This document shows positions 9,287 to 19,452 of a stretch of 64,000 bases of DNA, in pieces. The notes under the pieces were generated by a model. It worked only from the letters and a program-made list of their open reading frames with translations. It made no database searches and was not told the DNA's origin. A program made the translations under genes and the position numbers. The stretch comes from an uncultured Paraprevotella sp. (GTDB taxonomy: Bacteria > Bacteroidota > Bacteroidia > Bacteroidales > Bacteroidaceae), in contig URDY01000010.1 in assembly GCA_900546665.1 (NCBI GenBank), forward strand, positions 1 through 64,000, read 5' to 3'. The first letter of the stretch is position 1; each line of letters begins with the position of its first letter.

Positions 9287-11336
9287 ACTTATTTTGGCAT
9301 TGGCTAGCCTGTTGTGCTTGCAGACTGTAAGGGCTGAAGACGGACACCGATTATGGTTGCGCATGAATCCTAATGGCCGTGCGGCAGATGTCCGTATAGA
9401 GAAAGGTACTTCAAAGACACCGACTTTGCGTATTGCTGAACAAGAGTTGAAAGATTATTGGAAAGGTGATACGAAACTGACTTTGAGTGTATCTTCCAAA
9501 GCTCCCCAGCGTGATGGATTTTCCATTAGCAGGAAGGGAGAACAGGTATATGTTTCTTCAGCAACAGATTGTGGCGTCTTGTATGCTGCATACGCGTTAT
9601 TACGTATGCAGCAGACAGGTGATTCTCTTTATAATGGTCAGGTCCGTATGGAAACGCCTGCTTATGATATCCGTATTCTGGATCATTGGGATAACCCAGA
9701 CGGGACAATAGAACGCGGATATGCGGGAAAATCCATTTGGAAATGGGATGAACTGCCGGGTAAAGTCTCATCGCGATATAAAGAATATGCAAGGGCTAAT
9801 GCTTCGGTAGGAATCAATGCCGCAGTCTTGAACAATGTCAATGCCAAACCGGCCATGCTTTCTTCTGACATGTTGCGTAAGGTGAAAGTGATTGCTGATG
9901 AATTGAGGCCTTATGGTGTCAGAACTTATTTGTCGGTTAATTTTGCCTCTCCGAAAGCTTTGGGAGGGTTGCCGGATGCAGATCCGCTGAATCCTGATGT
10001 CCAGGATTGGTGGAGGAAGAAAGCGGCAGAAATTTATAAGCTGATTCCTGATTTTGGTGGTTTCCTGGTGAAGGCTAACAGTGAAGGTGAGCCGGGACCT
10101 CAGGATTATGGACGTTCACATGTGGACGGAGCTAATATGTTGGCTGATGTCTTGCAACCGTATGGCGGTATAGTAATGTGGCGTGCTTTTGTGTATAAAG
10201 CATCCAGTCCGGACCGTGCATGCCAGGCTTATGAAGAGTTTATGCCGTTTGATGGACGTTTTCGCGATAATGTTATCATTCAGGTCAAGAATGGTCCGAT
10301 CGATTTTCAGCCACGTGAGCCGTTCAGTCCGCTTTTCGGTGCGATGACTCGTACTCAGGTGATGCCGGAGTTTCAAATAACGCAGGAATATCTCGGACAG
10401 TCTGTGCATACCGTATTTCTGGCAACCATGTGGAAAGATTGTCTGGATGCGGAAACGTTTAATCCGAAAGGATGGACTGTTGCGGAGACTACTCAAAATC
10501 GCGTGTCCGAACATGCCTTGACTGCGATGGCCGGTGTTTCAAACATAGGAGATGACGTTAATTGGACAGGTAGTGATATGGCACAGGCAAACTGGTATGC
10601 ATTCGGCAGATTGTGTTGGAATACAGATCTGAGTGCTTCACAGATTGCTGATGAGTTCTTAAAACAGACTTTTACTGATGACGGACGTTTTGTGGAACCG
10701 ATGCGTCAGGTTATGCTGAAGTCTTGGAATGCGGCTGTCAATTATATGATGCCGTATGGCTTGCATCATATATTTGCTTTTGGTCATCACTATGGGCCGG
10801 AACCGTGGTGTGATCCGGAAGGAACACGTCCGGATTGGTTGCCTAAATATTATCATCGCGCCGATTCAGCCGGTTTGGGATTTGACCGTACAGTTCAGGG
10901 ATCGGGAGCAGTGTTGCAATATCATGAACCATTGTCTGCTGTGTATGGCCATATTCAAACCTGTCCGGAAGAATATCTGTTGTGGTTCCATCATGTGCCT
11001 TGGGACTTTGTGATGCGCAATGGTTTGTCATTGTGGGATAATTTATGTTACGCTTATGGAGATGGAGTATCTGCCGCCCGTAGTTTTACGAAGGTTTGGG
11101 ATGAGATGAAGCCTTATGTTGATGATGAGCGGTTCGAAAATCAACGAAAGCGTTTTGAGCGTCAGGCAAAGGATGCCGAATGGTGGCGTAGTGCTTGCCT
11201 GCAATATTTCCAGCAATTTTCGAAAATGGAGTATCCGGTAGATTGCGAACCTTTTGGATATGAGTTACAGCATCTTCAGAATTATAAATTGCTCATTAAC
11301 AACTATACAGCAGCAGATATGAAACTGTTACCTTAA
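9279..11336 (+). CDS. GH67 alpha-glucuronidase
   Basis: About 685 residues, the normal length for GH67. The family removes (4-O-methyl-)glucuronic acid from the terminal non-reducing xylose of xylo-oligosaccharides. Motifs include KANSEGEPGPQDYGRSH (Glu269 is the likely catalytic acid), GIVMWRAFVY, PEFQITQEYLGQ and TMWKDCLDAETF. The chosen ATG at 9279 gives a clean signal peptide (MNKLILALASLLCLQTVRA); an in-frame ATG at 9270 would add three residues. The gene overlaps the GH43 stop by 8 bp. It therefore acts in the periplasm, on fragments released by GH10, before uptake. It is the last gene of the operon and is followed by a terminator. Confidence 0.96.
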   Translation: MNKLILALASLLCLQTVRAEDGHRLWLRMNPNGRAADVRIEKGTSKTPTLRIAEQELKDYWKGDTKLTLSVSSKAPQRDGFSISRKGEQVYVSSATDCGVLYAAYALLRMQQTGDSLYNGQVRMETPAYDIRILDHWDNPDGTIERGYAGKSIWKWDELPGKVSSRYKEYARANASVGINAAVLNNVNAKPAMLSSDMLRKVKVIADELRPYGVRTYLSVNFASPKALGGLPDADPLNPDVQDWWRKKAAEIYKLIPDFGGFLVKANSEGEPGPQDYGRSHVDGANMLADVLQPYGGIVMWRAFVYKASSPDRACQAYEEFMPFDGRFRDNVIIQVKNGPIDFQPREPFSPLFGAMTRTQVMPEFQITQEYLGQSVHTVFLATMWKDCLDAETFNPKGWTVAETTQNRVSEHALTAMAGVSNIGDDVNWTGSDMAQANWYAFGRLCWNTDLSASQIADEFLKQTFTDDGRFVEPMRQVMLKSWNAAVNYMMPYGLHHIFAFGHHYGPEPWCDPEGTRPDWLPKYYHRADSAGLGFDRTVQGSGAVLQYHEPLSAVYGHIQTCPEEYLLWFHHVPWDFVMRNGLSLWDNLCYAYGDGVSAARSFTKVWDEMKPYVDDERFENQRKRFERQAKDAEWWRSACLQYFQQFSKMEYPVDCEPFGYELQHLQNYKLLINNYTAADMKLLP

Positions 11337-11832
11337 GGGTGATGTTACGGTATCGATAAAAAATGTAACATGGTAAAGAGACTCTATGAGGATAGATATA
11401 CCTCCATGTGTCATTGTAACAATGAAGAATAAATCGTATATTCGCAAGGATAAAGAATAAAAATCTCTGGTACGGTGATGCCGGATCTGATATTCTGGAG
11501 ATGTCAGATCCGGTTTCTTTTATAAATGCCTGAGGCAATATGGAAAGACGTGCCTGTAGATCTTTTTAAGGCCTATTTGAACTATGAAAAATGTAATTCG
11601 CTAAATGATAATGATTTATGTGCATTTTGTGGCATCTGCAAAAATGAAAGTTTCATAATATAAAAAACAGGAAAAGGCAGTTTTTTTTGTTTTTTTATTA
11701 AAATGAAACATTCTAAAAGTAATATGATACAAGAACAAAAATGACTTAAGGCTTTGTAATGTAAATTAGCGGTCGGAAATGAAAGATAAGCTTTGTTAAA
11801 TCGTGAATTTATAACTGATAAAATAATCTAAT
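11337..11832. other. Intergenic region between the xylanase operon and the FAS1/SusCD operon
   Basis: A 496-bp AT-rich gap. It holds the terminator at 11481-11523 and, further on, the unlabelled promoter and leader of the SusCD operon. No perfect TAnnTTTG box was found close to the start at 11833. The nearest is AAGCTTTG at 11788-11795, which differs by one fixed base. No open frame is supported. Confidence 0.6.
11481..11523 (+). terminator. Intrinsic terminator after GH67
   Basis: Perfect 10-bp arms CCGGATCTGA (11481-11490) and TCAGATCCGG (11504-11513) enclose a 13-nt loop and are followed directly by TTTCTTTTAT. This ends the symporter-GH10-GH43-GH67 unit. Confidence 0.85.
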
Positions 11833-14382
11833 ATGAAGTTCAAGAAAAACCGAAGAAGAATGGCTCCGATTTTAGGTGGCCTGTTTTTCAGCTGCTCTCT
11901 ATGTCTTGTTACCTCCTGTCGTGACGGTTACGATCTGGCAGACGAGGATCCTTCCTGGTTGGGTAGCAGTATTTATGATTATCTGCAGTCAAACGGTAAT
12001 TACACCAATACGGTGAGACTTATCGATGACTTGGGGTACCGTGAGGTTCTAGCCAAGACCGGTAGTAAAACACTTTTCGTTGCTGATGACAACGCCTTTG
12101 ACCGTTTTTTCAGATCGGGTAAATATGGTGCCAAATGCTACGAGGAATTATCAACAGCCCAGAAAAAGCAACTTCTTTTCGGAGCAATGATCAACAATGC
12201 CTGTCAGGTCGCTTACCTTTCAAGTGCAGCCGGTCCGATTGAAGGTGATTGCATGCGTCGTCTGACTTCAGTGTCGGCTTACGATACTGTGCCTATGATC
12301 CGTCCGGAACAGATGCCGGACAATCCTAATTGGGCTTATTACAAGTCTGCAGGCAAGACAATCCCTTGTTTGCGTGACTTGACTACACCGCCAATGATAC
12401 ACTTCATAGAAGATTTCCTCAATAACCGTCGTATCACGAATGAGGACTGCAATTTCCTTTTCAATTACGAAATTGAGCGTAAGGCAGGCGATGCCAATAT
12501 CAATGGTGTGATGATGGAGGAACAGAATATTCGTTGTTCTAACGGGTTTGTTCATAAAATGGCTGAAGTGATCACACCACTTCCTAATTTAGCCGAGCTT
12601 ATAGAGAATAAACCTCAGACCAGCGAATATTCCAAGTTGTTGGAACGTTTCTCTGCACCTTATTATTGTGGTGAGGCTGTAACACGTGAATATAATCGTT
12701 TGTATGGTACCAGCTATGACTCCGTATTTCAGAAAAGATATTTTTCAGAACGCTCCCAAAACGGTGTGGCTTTGAATCTGACTCCACAGGATGGGCCGGT
12801 GGAAGCGACACTGAAATTTGATCCGGGATGGAATGAGTTCTATTCAGAAATGAATGCATCTACGGCTACCAATGTAGCTTTGCAGGAGAATATGGCAGTG
12901 ATGTTGGTTCCAACCAACGAGGCGCTTAATCGCTATTGGAATGAAGAAGGCGGTAAAGTGTTGAAGGATCGCTACGGTACATGGGAAAATGTACCGGATC
13001 AGGTAGTGTCCAAGATGCTTAACGTGAATATGCTGAATTCGTTCATCAATTCTGTACCGAGCAAATTCTCTACGGTGCTTAATGATGCCAATGATGAGTT
13101 GGGACTTAGTCTGGAAAATGTGGACAGTGTATTCTTTGCCTGCAACGGAGCGGTGTATCTGACCAATAAGGTTTTCAACCCCGTTTCCTATATCTCAGTA
13201 TCTTTCCCGGCTTTGGTGAACGAAACGATGAACGTGCTTTACTGGGGTATCGAGCAATTGAAGTATGATATTTATCTTAACTCACAGAATTCTTACTATA
13301 GTTTCTTTATTCCGACCAACAATGCGCTGTTGGAGTATGTGGATCCCTGTTCGTTTGGCAAGACTGAAACTCAGTTGTTCCGTTTCCACTATGATGCCTC
13401 TGCACAAACTGAGGATGCCAAGGTTTGGGCTTCCATCTGGAATTACAATACTGAAACACATGTCGTAGGCGATTCCATCGGTGAAGCCAATTATACACAG
13501 ATCACCAATCGTTTGAAGGATATTCTCGATACACATATTGTCATAGGTAATGTGGAAAGTGGAAACAAATATTACCAGACAAAGAACGGTAGCACGATTG
13601 TGGTAGAAAATGCAGGAAAAGGCAATATGACTGTATCTGGCGGATGGCAAGTTGAAAAGGGTGAGAAAGTAAATGTCACCACTATTTACGATCAGTCTGT
13701 GGAGGGTAACGGAAAGGCTTATATTCTGGAATCATCTCCAGTGATGACTTCCCGCAAGTCTGTGGCTGATATCCTGGCGGAGCATGAAGAATTCTCTGCT
13801 TTCCTTGAACTGCTGGAAGGAACGCCTTATCTGTCTGAGAAATACGTGATCGGTACAGAAGAACATGCTTGTCCGAGTCGTAATATCAGTCTGTTCAATA
13901 CTTTCCATTATACAGTGTATGTACCGACTAATGAATCTATTCGTGCCTTGCAGGAAGCTGGCGACTTGCCAACATGGGATGATGTGGAAAATGCGGAGGA
14001 CGAAGAAGAGAAAGAGCGTCTCACCGAGGAGATCAATCAGTTTGTAAAGTATCACATTCAGGACAACGCGCTGTATATCGGACAAGGCAAGATTGCCGAA
14101 GCACAATATGAAACAGCAGCTTATGAAGTGGATAATGCTACCAATACCTTGTCATACTTCAAGCTGGATGCAAAAGGCGACAATACGGGAATCGAGGTAG
14201 AGGATCGTGTGGGCAATGTGCGTCATGTTGTGACAAGCGGTGGATTATATAACCTGATGGCGCGTGAATATCAATATGATTCACCCGATAACCAAAACGC
14301 ATCGACGATATATACATCGTCATTTGCTGTGGTACACCAGATAGATGGTCCTTTGATGTGGAAAGCTCAAACTGAAGAATAA
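11833..14382 (+). CDS. Multi-FAS1 (fasciclin) domain surface lipoprotein
   Basis: An 849-residue lipoprotein with lipobox LVTSC (Cys29) after a basic N-terminus. It appears to hold four fasciclin-type repeats. The recurring cue is a variant of T-x-F-x-P-T-N-x-A: TLFVADDNAFDRFF near residue 77, AVMLVPTNEALNRYW near 355, SFFIPTNNALLEY near 490, and TVYVPTNESIRAL near 695. FAS1 domains are adhesion or ligand-binding modules in both bacteria and eukaryotes. It is the first gene of the SusCD block and ends about 30 bp before the SusC start, so it probably forms part of the outer-membrane capture complex. A glycan-binding role is inferred from position, since no characterised FAS1 glycan binder is recognised here. 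Confidence 0.85.
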   Translation: MKFKKNRRRMAPILGGLFFSCSLCLVTSCRDGYDLADEDPSWLGSSIYDYLQSNGNYTNTVRLIDDLGYREVLAKTGSKTLFVADDNAFDRFFRSGKYGAKCYEELSTAQKKQLLFGAMINNACQVAYLSSAAGPIEGDCMRRLTSVSAYDTVPMIRPEQMPDNPNWAYYKSAGKTIPCLRDLTTPPMIHFIEDFLNNRRITNEDCNFLFNYEIERKAGDANINGVMMEEQNIRCSNGFVHKMAEVITPLPNLAELIENKPQTSEYSKLLERFSAPYYCGEAVTREYNRLYGTSYDSVFQKRYFSERSQNGVALNLTPQDGPVEATLKFDPGWNEFYSEMNASTATNVALQENMAVMLVPTNEALNRYWNEEGGKVLKDRYGTWENVPDQVVSKMLNVNMLNSFINSVPSKFSTVLNDANDELGLSLENVDSVFFACNGAVYLTNKVFNPVSYISVSFPALVNETMNVLYWGIEQLKYDIYLNSQNSYYSFFIPTNNALLEYVDPCSFGKTETQLFRFHYDASAQTEDAKVWASIWNYNTETHVVGDSIGEANYTQITNRLKDILDTHIVIGNVESGNKYYQTKNGSTIVVENAGKGNMTVSGGWQVEKGEKVNVTTIYDQSVEGNGKAYILESSPVMTSRKSVADILAEHEEFSAFLELLEGTPYLSEKYVIGTEEHACPSRNISLFNTFHYTVYVPTNESIRALQEAGDLPTWDDVENAEDEEEKERLTEEINQFVKYHIQDNALYIGQGKIAEAQYETAAYEVDNATNTLSYFKLDAKGDNTGIEVEDRVGNVRHVVTSGGLYNLMAREYQYDSPDNQNASTIYTSSFAVVHQIDGPLMWKAQTEE

Positions 14383-14412
14383 TTTTTGTCGAACCAGAAA
14401 ACCCATAATGGA

Positions 14413-17400
14413 ATGAAAACCATATATAAACATCTTATATTAAGTGCTTTCTCAGCCTTGCCTTTGGCTGTTTTCGCACAATCGCCGGGGACTATGATCA
14501 GTGGTACGGTATCCGACGATATAGAACCTTTGATGATGGCCAATGTCGTCGAAGTAGATGAGGCTAATCGTATTGTGGCCCATAGCGTTACGGATATCAA
14601 CGGTAACTTCTCTTTCCGTATCGTGGATCCCAAACATAAGCTGAAGATCTCGTATGTAGGTTATAAAACGCAGATTATCCCTATCAAGGGTACACGTTAC
14701 AATATCCGTCTGTCTAGTAATACGCAACTGGATGAAGTGGTTATTCAGAAGAAAAAAGTAATCCAGGCCAGTGGTCTGGCTATTCCGGAGCGTGAACTCT
14801 CTGTGGCACATCAGACAATCGATGCCAAGGAATTTGAGGGACTCGGTATCACAAGTATTGATGAGGCTTTGCAGGGACGTGTATCAGGTTTGGATATTGT
14901 CTTTAATTCCGGTGACCTCGGTTCCGGTACTTCCATGCGTTTGCGTGGTGTAAGCTCCATCAACGGTAATACGGAACCTTTGATCGTTGTGGACGGAAAT
15001 ATTTTTGAGAGTGATTATCTTTCCGGATTTGATTTCGCTTCAGCTACGGAGGAACAGTATTCCGAATTGCTTAATGTCAATCCTGATGATATTGCCAGCA
15101 TTACGGTATTGAAGGATGCAGCCGGTACGGCTATTTACGGTTCGCAGGGTGCCAATGGTGTAATTGAGATCAAGACCAAGCGTGGTGCACGCGGTAAGAC
15201 CAGAGTGACATATTCTTATGCTGCTACAATGACATACCAGCCAAAAGGTATGCGTATGCTCAACGGTGACCAGTATACCATGTTGATGAAGGAGGCCTAT
15301 TACAATCCGGCATTAAGTGATGCGTCATCAGATATTCCTGAGTTCAACTATGAGCCGTCTTTTTCGGAATATGAGATGTATAACAACAATACCGATTGGG
15401 TAGATGAAGTGACTAAGATGGGTTTGCTGCAAAAGCATTACGTCACTCTTACCGGTGGTGGAGAAAAGGCGGTATTCCGTATTTCAGCCGGTTATGACCA
15501 TCAGACAGGTACGGTGATAGCTCAGGAACTGGATCGTTTCACCACACGTGTTGCGCTTGATTATTTCGTAAGTGACCGTATCAAGATCGTGACGAACTTT
15601 AACCTGACTTATCAGGACAACCAGAAGAACTACAGTGACCTGTTGAACATTGCTTACCGCAAGATGCCTAACCTTTCGGTTTATGAACAGGATGCTTATG
15701 GTAACAACAAGTCCAACTATTATCACATGCAGCCGGACTGTTCAAGTACATTCCGTCAGAATGGCGACCAGTTTAGCCTGGTCAATCCTGTGGCATTGGC
15801 TTATGAGGCGACCAACGAGGAGTCCAAATATACGATTCAGCCGGAATTCCAGTTGCATTATAACCTGTTAGGAGTAGATGAAAGCAAAACCCAGTTGAAG
15901 TATGAAGGAAAGGTCTTGTTCAATATCCAGAATATTTATGAGGATCTGTTCTATCCCTCAAGTCTGGTGACTGAAGGATGGACAAACAGAAATAACAACC
16001 GTTCAACTTCAAAAGCTTATAAGAGCAGTGCGATTACAACTACACATCGTCTGACATTGACGCCGCATTTCAACAATGAGGATCATTCGTTCATGGCCAT
16101 GGCGCAATTCCAGTTGACCAACGGATCCTCAAAGAAACAGAATAACGAAGTGTACAATTTGCCTACTGGTGATATCGGTTCAGCTACGGCCGACGGTATT
16201 ATTCCGTCCGATAACTGGCTTTTCAGTACGGAAGCCGGCCAGTGGAGAAGTATTTATATGACATTCTCTGCGCACTATGCTTACAAAGGACGTTATATTG
16301 CCGACTTTTCTATGCGCCGCGACGGAACCACCAAGTTTGGTGACAATAAGCGATGGGGTAATTTCCCGGCATTGTCTTTTCGTTGGAATATCGTAGACGA
16401 ACCTTGGATGGAGAAGACACATAAGTGGTTGTCTATGTTATCTTTCCGTCCGGGATGGGGACGTGTGGGTAACCAACCGTATTCTGAGTATCTGTATTTC
16501 TCTAAATATTCTACAGGTGCGGCTTATAACGGACATACTTCCATCTACCCGAGTAATATACGTTTGAGCAATCTTCAGTGGGAAGAGAAAGAAACCTGGA
16601 ATGTGGGATTTGATCTCGGATTGTTCAATAACATGATCACGGCGGATTTCAATATCTATACACAGCTTACTACCAAGTTGTTGATGGCAGATCAGAAATT
16701 GCCTGGTTCCTCAGGTTTTGACAAACTGTCATGGCAAAACGTAGGTGATATGCGTAACAACGGTTGGGAATTCAATATCAACGGACAGAAGATCATCAAG
16801 GCAGGAAAGTTCTCTGCTGATTTCAATGTGACATTTGCCAATAACAAGAACGAGATAGTAGAAATGGATCCGACCATTCTGGCTAATTTGAATTCTGATT
16901 TTGATAATAAGAACGGTTCTTATCTGTCACGAATCCAGTTGAATAATCCGTTTGGTGCCATTTATGGTTTCCGTTATAAAGGCGTTTATCAGTATTCTGA
17001 TTATTCAGAAGTGGAAGTGCCTGGCGTGAGCGGTCCGAATGCTCCGGTAGCCCGCGATGCCGATGGAAATGTGATTAAGGATAAGTCCGGCTTTACCATT
17101 CCGATGGTGTTCGGTTATGACAAGGTCAGCAATACGGATCCTTATGAGTTCCAGGGAGGTGATGCCATCTATGAAGATATCAACCATGATGGTAATATCA
17201 ATGAACTGGATATCGTTTATTTGGGATCTTCTCTGCCAAAAATTACCGGTGGATGGGGTATTAAACTGAACTATGGCCGTTGGTCACTCAATACACAGTT
17301 CAACTTCCGTTACGGAAACAAGATTATCAATGCAGCCCGTATGAATGCAGAGTCTATGTATAACAACAACAATCAGTCCGCAGCAGTAAACTGGCGCTGG

Positions 17401-17724
17401 CGTGTAGAAGGGCAGGTTGCAGAGATTCCAAGAGCTTTGTATAGTGCAGGTTACAACTGGTTGGGTAGTGACCGCTTCGTGGAAGACGGTTCGTTTATGA
17501 GACTTAATTTCATGCAATTGTCTTACTCATTTGATCCCAAGATGATCAAGAAATGGGGATTGAACCAGTTGAGCGTATATCTCAGTGCAAGCAATCTGTT
17601 CTGCTGGACGAAGTATTCCGGTGCTGATCCTGAAGTTGGATATGGATCATTGGGTGTGGTATATGACAATGCCAAAACACCGCGTTCACGTCAGTTCACA
17701 GCGCGTGTGATGATAGGTTTCTAA
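14413..17724 (+). CDS. SusC-like TonB-dependent outer-membrane transporter (first pair)
   Basis: About 1103 residues. I start it at the ATG at 14413, because the upstream in-frame start is a TTG without a signal sequence, whereas MKTIYKHLILSAFSALPLAVFAQ is a standard signal peptide. A carboxypeptidase-regulatory-like domain (about residues 25-105, GTVSDDIEPLMMANVVEV) is followed by the TonB plug (about 115-255, with LIVVDGNIFES and AIYGSQGANGVIEIKTKRG) and then the barrel. The C-terminus ends RQFTARVMIGF, an aromatic-terminated strand. It imports glycan fragments together with the adjacent SusD protein, 17 bp downstream. Confidence 0.96.
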   Translation: MKTIYKHLILSAFSALPLAVFAQSPGTMISGTVSDDIEPLMMANVVEVDEANRIVAHSVTDINGNFSFRIVDPKHKLKISYVGYKTQIIPIKGTRYNIRLSSNTQLDEVVIQKKKVIQASGLAIPERELSVAHQTIDAKEFEGLGITSIDEALQGRVSGLDIVFNSGDLGSGTSMRLRGVSSINGNTEPLIVVDGNIFESDYLSGFDFASATEEQYSELLNVNPDDIASITVLKDAAGTAIYGSQGANGVIEIKTKRGARGKTRVTYSYAATMTYQPKGMRMLNGDQYTMLMKEAYYNPALSDASSDIPEFNYEPSFSEYEMYNNNTDWVDEVTKMGLLQKHYVTLTGGGEKAVFRISAGYDHQTGTVIAQELDRFTTRVALDYFVSDRIKIVTNFNLTYQDNQKNYSDLLNIAYRKMPNLSVYEQDAYGNNKSNYYHMQPDCSSTFRQNGDQFSLVNPVALAYEATNEESKYTIQPEFQLHYNLLGVDESKTQLKYEGKVLFNIQNIYEDLFYPSSLVTEGWTNRNNNRSTSKAYKSSAITTTHRLTLTPHFNNEDHSFMAMAQFQLTNGSSKKQNNEVYNLPTGDIGSATADGIIPSDNWLFSTEAGQWRSIYMTFSAHYAYKGRYIADFSMRRDGTTKFGDNKRWGNFPALSFRWNIVDEPWMEKTHKWLSMLSFRPGWGRVGNQPYSEYLYFSKYSTGAAYNGHTSIYPSNIRLSNLQWEEKETWNVGFDLGLFNNMITADFNIYTQLTTKLLMADQKLPGSSGFDKLSWQNVGDMRNNGWEFNINGQKIIKAGKFSADFNVTFANNKNEIVEMDPTILANLNSDFDNKNGSYLSRIQLNNPFGAIYGFRYKGVYQYSDYSEVEVPGVSGPNAPVARDADGNVIKDKSGFTIPMVFGYDKVSNTDPYEFQGGDAIYEDINHDGNINELDIVYLGSSLPKITGGWGIKLNYGRWSLNTQFNFRYGNKIINAARMNAESMYNNNNQSAAVNWRWRVEGQVAEIPRALYSAGYNWLGSDRFVEDGSFMRLNFMQLSYSFDPKMIKKWGLNQLSVYLSASNLFCWTKYSGADPEVGYGSLGVVYDNAKTPRSRQFTARVMIGF

Positions 17725-17741
17725 TACTAAAAAAAACGATT

Positions 17742-19448
17742 ATGAAAATGCATTTAAATAAATATATGCCTAAATTCTTCTCGGCCGCGGTGTTGGCGGC
17801 ATCTCTGACCTCATGTAATGATTTTCTGAGCATCATTCCTTTGAATGAGGTCGTTCTGGAGAATTATTGGACAGAAGAGGCTGACGTTAACAGTTGTGTC
17901 TATTCCTGTTATGCGCAGCTGGAGTCTACCGATTGTCTGAAACGAATGCTGGTGTGGGGAGAACTTCGTTCTGACAACCTGATTACAGGAAACGGTTCCC
18001 CTCTTGATATCATTCAGATCGCAGAGGAGAATCTGCTTGAAACGAACGGATATACCAACTGGCAGCCTTTCTATCAGTGTATTAACCGTTGTAATACCGT
18101 GCTTCATTATGCACCGTCTATTCACGAGAAGGATCCGAATTATACGGAGGCTGAGCTGAAAGCCCATATTGCTGAAGTTACAGCCATACGCAGTTTATGT
18201 TATTTCTACCTGATCCGTACGTTCCGGGATGTACCTTATGTAACTGAGCCGTCAATTGATGACAATGTGAATTACCGTATACCGGCCACTAAGTTCGATG
18301 ACGTGCTGGCTTCCATTATAGCCGATCTGGAAGCGGTGAAGGATGATGCCGTGCGTTCATACGGTGAGGACAATACGGACAATATGACCCGCATTACCCG
18401 TTGGTCTATTTATGCCATGCTGGCCGACATGTATCTGTGGCAAGGTAATTATAGCCGTTGCATAGAGTATTGCGACAAGGTTATTGATTATAAGAAAGCT
18501 GAGTATGAGGAAATGCTTGAAGAACAGTCTTCACCAATTGTGGAACTTTACGGCGAATATCCGTTGATATCCGAAGCACCTAACAGCGCACTTTATTCCG
18601 GAACAGCCTATACCCAGATATTCGGACAGGGACTTTCTTTTGAAAGTATCTTTGAATTGAATTTCCTGGATGGTGATCAGGTTAATTCCATGGTGAATGA
18701 TTTTTATGGTACTGTTTCTAGTACGGCAGGTCAGTTGTCAGCTCCTTCTTATCTGTTCTCTCAGGTTGCTGAAGGTTCTAATAATTATTTTGGAAAAACA
18801 GATTGCCGTTATCTGGAAAATATGTCGGGAACTGATGCCGCTGTCTATATCCGTAAATATGTGACACAGGGATGCAGCTTCAGAACAAGTACCACAACGG
18901 GAGGTTCACCTTCAGTAACCGAAAGTACACGTACGACAATGGATTGCAATTGGATTGTTTATCGTCTGACTGATATAATGTTGATGAAGGCTGAGGCTGA
19001 AATCGAACTGGCAGGTAATGTGGTGGAAGGAAGTACGCTTACTGATGAACAGATGGGACATTATCGCACGGCTTTCTCTTGTATCTCGGCCGTATGGAAG
19101 CGTGCCAACAACAAACGTGTGGCTACTACGGACACCTTGGTATTTGATGATTATGCCACTTCGCGGACAACCATGGAAAACCTCGTTTATGATGAGCGTC
19201 AGCGCGAACTGATGTTTGAGGGCAAGAGATGGTATGACCTTGTACGCATGAGCCGCCGTGATGGTACGAACACCCGTATGGTAGACAAGGTAATGCCTAA
19301 GTTCAAGGAAAATACGGCTGCATTGCGTATCCGCCTTTCTGCCCAGGATGCACTTTATTATCCGATCAATAAGGACGAACTCAGAGCTAACCCCTATCTG
19401 GTTCAGAATCCGGCTTATAATAATGAATCTATAACTACAACAGAATAA
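17742..19448 (+). CDS. SusD/RagB-like surface glycan-binding lipoprotein (first pair)
   Basis: A 568-residue lipoprotein with lipobox SLTSC (Cys25). The N-terminal IIPLNEVVLENYWTEEADVNSCVYSCYAQL and the TPR-like helices that follow are typical of SusD/RagB. The C-terminal RQRELMFEGKRWYDLVRMSR is the best-conserved SusD motif. These proteins form the lid of the SusC barrel and bind the glycan at the cell surface. It follows SusC by 17 bp and precedes a FAS1 gene by 4 bp. Confidence 0.95.
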   Translation: MKMHLNKYMPKFFSAAVLAASLTSCNDFLSIIPLNEVVLENYWTEEADVNSCVYSCYAQLESTDCLKRMLVWGELRSDNLITGNGSPLDIIQIAEENLLETNGYTNWQPFYQCINRCNTVLHYAPSIHEKDPNYTEAELKAHIAEVTAIRSLCYFYLIRTFRDVPYVTEPSIDDNVNYRIPATKFDDVLASIIADLEAVKDDAVRSYGEDNTDNMTRITRWSIYAMLADMYLWQGNYSRCIEYCDKVIDYKKAEYEEMLEEQSSPIVELYGEYPLISEAPNSALYSGTAYTQIFGQGLSFESIFELNFLDGDQVNSMVNDFYGTVSSTAGQLSAPSYLFSQVAEGSNNYFGKTDCRYLENMSGTDAAVYIRKYVTQGCSFRTSTTTGGSPSVTESTRTTMDCNWIVYRLTDIMLMKAEAEIELAGNVVEGSTLTDEQMGHYRTAFSCISAVWKRANNKRVATTDTLVFDDYATSRTTMENLVYDERQRELMFEGKRWYDLVRMSRRDGTNTRMVDKVMPKFKENTAALRIRLSAQDALYYPINKDELRANPYLVQNPAYNNESITTTE

Positions 19449-19452
19449 GAGT